Shown here piece after piece: positions 1-5,474 of a stretch of 10,514 nucleotides of DNA. Below the pieces are notes generated by a model. That model was not told the origin of the DNA. It saw only the letters and a program-made list of their open reading frames with translations, and ran no database searches. Position 1 is the stretch's first letter. The number at the start of each line of letters is the position of its first letter. Origin of the DNA: Flavobacteriaceae bacterium (GTDB taxonomy: Bacteria > Bacteroidota > Bacteroidia > Flavobacteriales > Flavobacteriaceae). Position numbers and translations under genes: made by a program. The stretch covers positions 1-10,514 of the forward strand of contig JAURDG010000032.1 of NCBI GenBank assembly GCA_030828025.1, given 5' to 3'.

Positions 1-526
1 GTGACACAGATAGATATGTTGAAATTGCAAATACATCCCAAAGCAGCGGCGAGTTAAAGTTTACCCAAAGCGAACCGAACTGGTTTGGAATCGGCAATAC
101 CCAATAGGCTAACCAAGGTCGTCCCATGTGAATAATGGGAAATAATCCCGCTTGAATTACCGAGAAAATGGTCATGGCCTCCGCAGAGCGGTTAATTGCC
201 ATACGCCATTTTTGACGGAACAATAGGAGTACCGCAGAAATAAGTGTTCCAGCGTGACCAATACCTACCCACCATACAAAGTTGGTGATATCCCACGCCC
301 AACCTACGGTCTTGTTTAATCCCCAAACACCAATTCCAGTGGATACCGTGTAAATAATACATCCTAATCCCCACAAAAAGGCAGTAAGGGCAATGCCAAA
401 GGCGATAAACCACTGCTTGTTCGGTTTATTTTCTACCGGCGCAGCGATATCTACCGTGACATCGTGGTACGATTTATTCCCGGTTACTAAGGGTTTTCTA
501 ATGGGTGCTTCGTAGTGACTAGCCAT
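1..526 (-). CDS. actC: Alternative complex III membrane subunit ActC (NrfD/PsrC family), 5' part only
   Basis: The minus strand is open from an ATG at 524-526 to the window edge, giving 175 residues of the N-terminus; the rest lies outside. ActC is the NrfD-like polytopic inner-membrane subunit of alternative complex III and helps form the quinol-oxidising site. The visible part has a soluble N-terminus of about 37 residues, hydrophobic segments near residues 38-60, 82-103 and 116-133, then the start of another near 160. The Gly/His-containing segment WWVGIGHAGTLIS (85-97) and the HMGRPW stretch (133-138) are typical of ActC-type NrfD proteins. It starts 10 nt after the actB stop with no Shine-Dalgarno sequence, so it is probably co-transcribed with actB. 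A 73-codon open frame inside it (192-413) is in another frame and is not a gene. Family assignment is confident; the length of the full protein cannot be seen. Confidence 0.93.
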   Translation of the reverse strand, partial: MASHYEAPIRKPLVTGNKSYHDVTVDIAAPVENKPNKQWFIAFGIALTAFLWGLGCIIYTVSTGIGVWGLNKTVGWAWDITNFVWWVGIGHAGTLISAVLLLFRQKWRMAINRSAEAMTIFSVIQAGLFPIIHMGRPWLAYWVLPIPNQFGSLWVNFNSPLLWDVFAISTYLSVS

Positions 527-536
527 AAATCGTTAC

Positions 537-3500
537 TTAAGTATTTCTAACCTTTACTTGGTACATTACATTGGGTTCGGTACCAATGCTTTCGAGCAAA
601 TGATACATTCGTTTATCCGCTTTGAGGTGTGCTACTTCGCTTTCTTTGTCATTGATGTCACCAAAAGAAAGCGCGCCATTCCCACAGGCATTAGAACATG
701 CTGTTTGGAATTCGCCGTCTTTGATTTCGCGTCCTTCAAGCTTAGCGTCCAAGATGGTTTTTTGGGTCATCTGAATACACAGCGAACATTTTTCCATCAC
801 ACCACGCGAACGAACAACGACATCCGGATTGAGTACCATACGCCCTAAATCATCATTCATGTGATAATCAAACTCATCGTTCTTGTTGTACAAGAACCAA
901 TTGAAGCGACGTACTTTGTACGGACAGTTGTTGGCGCAGTAGCGTGTTCCTACACAACGATTATACGCCATGTGGTTTTGTCCTTGGCGTCCATGAGAGG
1001 TTGCTGCCACAGGACAAACGGTTTCACAAGGTGCGTGGTTACAGTGCTGGCACATAACCGGCTGGAACGTCACTTGTGGATTTTCAGATGGGTCTTCCAT
1101 CTTACCAAAAGTAGATAAGGACTCACCTAATCCACTAATATTATCCACCGTTTCTAAGTCTGCCTCAAATGTTTCTTCTGCCGAATAGTAGCGATCAATG
1201 CGCAGCCAGTGCATATCGCGTGACTTGCGAATTTCGTGCTTGCCAACTACGGGCACATTATTTTCTGCATGACAAGCAATCACACAAGCACCACAACCCG
1301 TACAGGCGTTTAAGTCTATAGATAGATTAAAGTGGTGCCCAATAGAGCGGTCAAAGGCTTGCCACATATCGGCTTCCTTTGAGGTAACATCTACCTCAAC
1401 GTGGTCACGCGATACTTGTACCATCGGATTCCAGTACTTGGCATCTTTGGTGTTAAAAATTTCTAAGGTAGTCTCACGAACAATCTCGCCTCTACCCATC
1501 AGTGTGTTTTGCAACTGCGTGCAGGCAAACTCATGCATTTTATTGGTAGCAGAAACAGTAACCGTTTGTACTGGGTTGAAGTTTTCGTACAACGGATATG
1601 CGTTGGCACCCACTTGCATTTCAGACTTCATTCCAGCAGTCTTACCATAACCTAAGGCAAGACCAACAGTTCCTTTTGCTTGACCAGGCTGAATCAAAAC
1701 TGGAGCTTTTACTGTAGTACCGTTCAAATTAATTTCAGCAACACTGCCATCCAATGCGCCATCTGCTTGATGTATATTTTTAAGACCTAACGCCTCAGCG
1801 TCAGCCTTAGAAATCGTTAAATAGTTGTCCCATGTAACACGGCTAATCGGGTCTGGAAATTCTTGCAGCCAAGGGTTGTTGGCTTGCTGTCCGTCGCCAA
1901 TACCTGTTTTGGTATAAAGGTGTAATTCGAGTCCAGCTCCCGATTTGGCACGAATCAAGCGTTGTACAAGTGCATCAACGTTGTCACGATACCTCAATCG
2001 GTCTTTTTCTTTTGAAACAAAATACCCATCATGGAGTGCCATATTAAAGGACGTGCCTTTGAGTATGTTTGCCTTCCAATACGCTTGGATGGCGTCGTGG
2101 TATGTTTGTGTACTACCGCTTAGGGCAAGCAACACATCTTGAAACTGTTTGGTGTCGAAAAGTGGACGAATGGTCGGCTGTGTCAGCGCATAATGCCCTG
2201 TTTTCATGGCCACATCGCCCCAGGACTCGAGGTAATGTGGTGCTGCCGCAACCCATTGGCTGTGCAGTGCTGTCTCGTCGTTTTTCATGCTGAATGTAAC
2301 AGACAACTTGGCTTTTTTCAATCCAGCAATAAAAGCATTTGCATTGGGCAAAGTATAGGCTGGATTAACACCAGCCATAAGAACGCCTGCCGTTTTTCCA
2401 GCATTCAAATCGTTGACCAACTGATTCATAACGGGCGCATCTCCTTGACGGAGTTGTGTGGTGTGTTCCACGTCCATGACCTCAGAACCCAATAGGTTAT
2501 TGATTGCAAGTGCAGCACGCTGTGCATCTTCATTTTGCAATCCAGTAATCACCACAGCTCCAGCACCTGCATTTCGCAATGCTTTCGCAATAGCATTTAC
2601 TTTTTGCTTGAGCGCATCAGAAAGCGGCGTTGGGTACGATTGATTGGTCAAGGCTCCGTATAAAGCACCCAAAATAAATTGCTGCTCGGTGGCAGTAGTC
2701 GGAATTCGTTGGTCTGCATTGGCACCAGACAAGGTCATGTTGGACTCAAACTGATAGTGCTTGGACATCTTGGCTTTGCCCTTATTCCCTTTTGGAATTC
2801 GGGTTTTGGTATAACCAGAATCAAAGCCGCCGCCTTGCCAGTCGCCAAGAAAATCGGCACCGATAGAAACGATGCAGCTTGCTTTACTAAAGTCATAGCT
2901 CGGAAGTGCCCGTTTACCATAAGCTGTTTCAAAGGCATTTAATGCAGCCGTTTCCGAAACAGCATCGTAGGCATAATGCGTTACATTAGGGAACTTCGCT
3001 TGGAAACTTGCGATAATCTGTTGCGTTGTCGGGCTCGAAAGTGAAGGCGTAATCAGCGCAACCTTTTCGTTTTTGGCAGCCATTTGTGCCAACTGCTGCC
3101 CTACATTATCCTCAAGGGTATTCCAGCTTACGGCAACCCCCGCTTGAGTTGGTCCTTGAACACGCATGCTGTCATATAAAGAAAGTACAGATGCTTGCAC
3201 ACGAGCATTAGCGGTGTTATGAACAGGTGCATCCGTGTTGTTTTCAATCTTTATAGGACGACCCTCACGAGTTTTAACAAGAATACTTGCTGTATCAAAT
3301 CCGTCAACTATAGAGGTGGCATAATAGTTAGCAACACCAGGAATAATTTGTTCAGGCTGTACAACATAAGGAATCGATTTATTGACTGGCCCTTCACAAG
3401 CAGCCAGTGTGGCTGCAGCGGTAGTGTAGCCCATAAATTTGAGAAAATCCCTTCTTGAGGTCTCACTTTCAGGAAGTGTTTCTTCGCCCAACAGGTCTTC

Positions 3501-3602
3501 GGGTAGCTTTTGCACAAACTCCTTTTGGCTTAGCTCATCTACTAAGGTAGATTGCGCATCAAGCTCTACTTCGCTTTTCCAATATTTCTTTTGACTGGGC
3601 AT
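537..3602 (-). CDS. actB: Alternative complex III subunit ActB: molybdopterin-oxidoreductase-like domain fused to a four-cluster ferredoxin domain
   Basis: 1021 residues from the ATG at 3600-3602. An ATG 42 nt further upstream (3642-3644) would extend the frame 32 bp into actA; I chose the inner start because its PSQKKYWKSEVEL opening looks like the family N-terminus and lies 10 nt after the actA stop. A twin-arginine motif SRRDFLKF (49-56) and a lipobox-like LAAC (Cys69) follow, suggesting Tat export and possibly lipid anchoring. Residues about 80-700 resemble the molybdopterin oxidoreductase fold, with no N-terminal cysteine cluster motif visible; ActB is known to have lost the cofactor. 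The C-terminal ferredoxin-like part has cysteine groups starting at 767 (CTGCGACVIAC), 851 (CQHCNHAPC), 883 (CVGTRYCANNC) and 939 (CSLC), the last completed by C969/C973. The third group has Thr where the second cysteine would be, giving 15 cysteines, which fits three [4Fe-4S] clusters and one [3Fe-4S] cluster. It should carry electrons from the quinol site to ActA hemes. Confidence 0.95.
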   Translation of the reverse strand: MPSQKKYWKSEVELDAQSTLVDELSQKEFVQKLPEDLLGEETLPESETSRRDFLKFMGYTTAAATLAACEGPVNKSIPYVVQPEQIIPGVANYYATSIVDGFDTASILVKTREGRPIKIENNTDAPVHNTANARVQASVLSLYDSMRVQGPTQAGVAVSWNTLEDNVGQQLAQMAAKNEKVALITPSLSSPTTQQIIASFQAKFPNVTHYAYDAVSETAALNAFETAYGKRALPSYDFSKASCIVSIGADFLGDWQGGGFDSGYTKTRIPKGNKGKAKMSKHYQFESNMTLSGANADQRIPTTATEQQFILGALYGALTNQSYPTPLSDALKQKVNAIAKALRNAGAGAVVITGLQNEDAQRAALAINNLLGSEVMDVEHTTQLRQGDAPVMNQLVNDLNAGKTAGVLMAGVNPAYTLPNANAFIAGLKKAKLSVTFSMKNDETALHSQWVAAAPHYLESWGDVAMKTGHYALTQPTIRPLFDTKQFQDVLLALSGSTQTYHDAIQAYWKANILKGTSFNMALHDGYFVSKEKDRLRYRDNVDALVQRLIRAKSGAGLELHLYTKTGIGDGQQANNPWLQEFPDPISRVTWDNYLTISKADAEALGLKNIHQADGALDGSVAEINLNGTTVKAPVLIQPGQAKGTVGLALGYGKTAGMKSEMQVGANAYPLYENFNPVQTVTVSATNKMHEFACTQLQNTLMGRGEIVRETTLEIFNTKDAKYWNPMVQVSRDHVEVDVTSKEADMWQAFDRSIGHHFNLSIDLNACTGCGACVIACHAENNVPVVGKHEIRKSRDMHWLRIDRYYSAEETFEADLETVDNISGLGESLSTFGKMEDPSENPQVTFQPVMCQHCNHAPCETVCPVAATSHGRQGQNHMAYNRCVGTRYCANNCPYKVRRFNWFLYNKNDEFDYHMNDDLGRMVLNPDVVVRSRGVMEKCSLCIQMTQKTILDAKLEGREIKDGEFQTACSNACGNGALSFGDINDKESEVAHLKADKRMYHLLESIGTEPNVMYQVKVRNT

Positions 3603-3612
3603 AAACTTGTTC

Positions 3613-4878
3613 TTAATAGTGACACTTTCCGCATTCCAATCCACCCATTTGGGCAGCGGTTAGTTTTTCAACTCCATATTTTTTAGACAATTCTTCGTGA
3701 ATCTTGGTGTAATAGGCATTGTCTTTCACATTAACATTTGTCTCACGATGACAATTGATACACCATCCCATAGTAAGTGGTGCATGTTGGTATAAAATTT
3801 CCATTTCCTCTACAGGACCATGACATTTTTGACATTCGACACCAGCAACAGAGACGTGTTGCGCATGGTTAAAATATACAAAGTCGGGCAGGTTGTGGAT
3901 GCGCACCCATTTGACGGGTTGTGTTTCACCAGTATAGCTTTGGGTTTGTTCGTCCCAGCCTACTGCCTTATATAGTTTTTTAATTTCGTTGGTATAAAAT
4001 GCTTTGGTGTAGCCTTTTTCTAAATCCTCTTCTCCGTTGTATTCGGCAATATTCATGTGGCAGTTCATACACACATTAAGCGATGGAATACCCGAATGCT
4101 TAGAAACTCGTGCCGAAGAATGGCAGTACTTACACTCAATTTGGTTATCGCCAGCGTGAATTTTGTGCGAATAATGAATCGGTTGTATTGGCATATACCC
4201 TTGATCAACGCCTATTTGCATCATATAGCTATAGCCCACATAAGCACTTGAGAGCAGTAAAAAGATTACCGTTACGAACACTAAAAACGGATTTTGCACA
4301 TACGCTTTCCAAAGCGGTGTGCGCTTCACTTTTTCTTTTTGCGCTAGTTCTACTCCGTTGGCAACAGCGATTTTTCGCAGGGTTTTGTTCACCAAAAACA
4401 ACATGGTAACCAATGCGGCAAGAACAAGCAGTAATACAGCAAGAATCAAGTCGTTGGTTAAGCTACTTGCTGCTGGAGCAGGAGTAGTGGCGGTCACAGC
4501 TCCGGCAGCAGGTGCTGGAGGCGTGTAATCGGTATAGGCAATGATATTGTCGATATCTTCATTGGATAATTGAGGAAACGAAGTCATGACAGAGCCATTG
4601 TATTCTTCGTAGATGGCTACCGCTTGGGCATCGCCAGACTTGACCATGGCTGTGGAGTTTTTAATCCAGCTGTACAACCATTCCTTGTCGTATTTAGCAC
4701 TAACACCCGACAAAGCAGGTCCAACAGCACGCTTGTTGAGTTTGTGGCAAGCAGCACAATTCGCATTAAATAAGGCTTTTCCTTTTTGAACATCGGGCTC
4801 TTGAGCAGTTACTCCAAAACTGAAGCAAAGGGTTAAGATTAGAAGCGAAAGGTGAGCTAGATAGCTATCCTTAAACAT
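3613..4878 (-). CDS. actA: Alternative complex III multiheme cytochrome c subunit ActA, with an N-terminal monoheme domain (six heme motifs)
   Basis: 421 residues. Residues 1-25 form a Sec-type signal peptide (hydrophobic 7-24, then AQ). A class-I-like cytochrome c domain follows with CAACH at 41-45 and a candidate axial Met at 98. Next come an Ala/Pro-rich linker (120-138) and two hydrophobic segments (143-164 and 198-218). The C-terminal part carries five CxxCH motifs: CKYCH 249, CMNCH 270, CQKCH 349, CINCH 373 and CGKCH 416. Five hemes is the known ActA pattern; the extra monoheme domain resembles the separate monoheme subunit ActE, so the gene looks like a fusion of the two functions. The hemes should take electrons from ActB clusters and pass them to a terminal oxidase or soluble carrier. 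It is the first visible gene of the act operon, with actB starting 10 nt after its stop and a candidate promoter about 45 nt upstream of its start. Confidence 0.95.
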   Translation of the reverse strand: MFKDSYLAHLSLLILTLCFSFGVTAQEPDVQKGKALFNANCAACHKLNKRAVGPALSGVSAKYDKEWLYSWIKNSTAMVKSGDAQAVAIYEEYNGSVMTSFPQLSNEDIDNIIAYTDYTPPAPAAGAVTATTPAPAASSLTNDLILAVLLLVLAALVTMLFLVNKTLRKIAVANGVELAQKEKVKRTPLWKAYVQNPFLVFVTVIFLLLSSAYVGYSYMMQIGVDQGYMPIQPIHYSHKIHAGDNQIECKYCHSSARVSKHSGIPSLNVCMNCHMNIAEYNGEEDLEKGYTKAFYTNEIKKLYKAVGWDEQTQSYTGETQPVKWVRIHNLPDFVYFNHAQHVSVAGVECQKCHGPVEEMEILYQHAPLTMGWCINCHRETNVNVKDNAYYTKIHEELSKKYGVEKLTAAQMGGLECGKCHY

Positions 4879-4897
4879 ATAGTCAGTTATTTGTTAT

Positions 4898-4911
4898 GTT
4901 CATTTATGAAC
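4898..4911. repeat. Perfect 6-bp inverted repeat in the actA leader/promoter region
   Basis: GTTCAT-TT-ATGAAC reads as a perfect palindrome with a 2-bp centre. It lies 19 bp upstream of the actA ATG and just downstream of the candidate -7 box at 4919-4926, where a repressor operator could sit. As RNA it could form only a weak 5-bp stem with a 4-nt loop. A chance palindrome in AT-rich DNA is possible. Confidence 0.35.
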
Positions 4912-4918
4912 TTGCACG

Positions 4919-4926
4919 CAAAATTA
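4919..4926 (-). promoter_or_regulatory. Candidate -7 box of the actABC promoter
   Basis: On the minus strand this reads TAATTTTG, an exact match to the Bacteroidota -7 consensus TAnnTTTG. It would start transcription near 4912 and give a leader of roughly 35 nt before actA. No clear TTG -33 element is seen about 20 bp upstream; that region is T-rich (GGTTTTT). Support is the consensus match and the position in front of the first act gene. Confidence 0.5.
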
Positions 4927-4971
4927 CGACACAGACCCGATTTTAAAAACCTTATAACGACTAAAGATGTA

Positions 4972-5002
4972 ATTTATAATCTGTCTAAATAATATTATAA
5001 AT
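4972..5002. repeat. 9-bp perfect inverted repeat in the actA/SPOR divergent region
   Basis: ATTTATAAT (4972-4980) and ATTATAAAT (4994-5002) are exact reverse complements separated by 13 bp, so the arm centres are about two helical turns apart. It lies near the middle of the 209-bp space between actA and the SPOR gene. This could be a regulator site shared by the two divergent genes; the AT-only arms make chance a serious alternative. Confidence 0.3.
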
Positions 5003-5068
5003 CACTCATTATGTGTCTATTAAAAAAATTGTGTTTCACTATATTTTAACAAATATAAACTGAATAAA

Positions 5069-5084
5069 GCTGTATTTTTACAGC
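5069..5084 (+). promoter_or_regulatory. Hairpin directly upstream of the SPOR gene start codon
   Basis: GCTGTA-TTTT-TACAGC is a perfect 6-bp stem with a tetraloop, ending 3 nt before the ATG at 5088. In a transcript it would cover the ribosome landing site, so it could limit translation. Its centre also resembles a -7 box (TATTTTTA, 5073-5080), so an alternative reading is a promoter element of a nearly leaderless transcript. A further weak -7-like sequence, TATATTTT, is at 5040-5047. Confidence 0.35.
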
Positions 5085-5087
5085 CGA

Positions 5088-5471
5088 ATGAAAAAAACAA
5101 AACGCCACAAATTAGTGTTATTGGTTGTGTTCGCTGTCATTTGCAGCCAAACAACAATTGGTCAAACGGCTGAAAATCAGTTGAATGTACCCGAAAAACT
5201 GACACAGTTACTCCATAAAAAAATTGAGCTTGACCGTGAAAACGCGACCAAAAAGCTATTTACCATACAAGTTTTTTATGGCGCATATGCACCCACTTTA
5301 GAAGTTTTGGAACGCTTTAAAGAAGATTTTCCAGAAATTGAGGCGCAGCTCGTTTTTGAAACCCCAAACTACAAAATCAGGGTTGGGCAATTTGCCACAG
5401 AACGTGAAGCACAGGAAATATTGGTGCGTGTAAAACGGCAATTTACGGCTGCTTTTGTGCTGAAGCCCTAA
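5088..5471 (+). CDS. Small exported SPOR-domain protein
   Basis: 127 residues. A Lys/Arg-rich N-terminus and a hydrophobic stretch (9-19), followed by a polar region ending in IGQ (24-26), indicate a Sec signal peptide. The mature part has a short helical linker (30-54) and a C-terminal domain (about 56-127) with the SPOR pattern: a first strand FTIQVFYG (58-65), a helix, a central strand YKIRVGQFAT (95-104), a second helix and a last strand AAFVLKP. SPOR domains bind denuded peptidoglycan strands, often at division sites; here the protein is little more than that domain. The gene is alone on the plus strand, diverges from actA and converges on infB with only 3 bp between the two stop codons. 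No obvious terminator separates them. The SPOR call is from recognised sequence pattern; a specific role in division or envelope upkeep is inference. Confidence 0.85.
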   Translation: MKKTKRHKLVLLVVFAVICSQTTIGQTAENQLNVPEKLTQLLHKKIELDRENATKKLFTIQVFYGAYAPTLEVLERFKEDFPEIEAQLVFETPNYKIRVGQFATEREAQEILVRVKRQFTAAFVLKP

Positions 5472-5474
5472 TTG

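Noticed and set aside
192..413. 73-codon minus-strand open frame inside the actC region
   Set aside because: It lies in a different frame from the clear NrfD-like protein spanning 1-526 and is rich in Trp/Cys/His without any family pattern; a shadow frame.
2735..2938. 67-codon minus-strand open frame within actB
   Set aside because: Out of frame inside a continuous conserved ActB protein. A frameshift was considered, but the main frame is unbroken.
4989..4998. ATAATATTAT palindrome in the actA/SPOR spacer
   Set aside because: A pure A/T palindrome of this length is expected by chance in such AT-rich DNA, and it overlaps the longer 9-13-9 inverted repeat.
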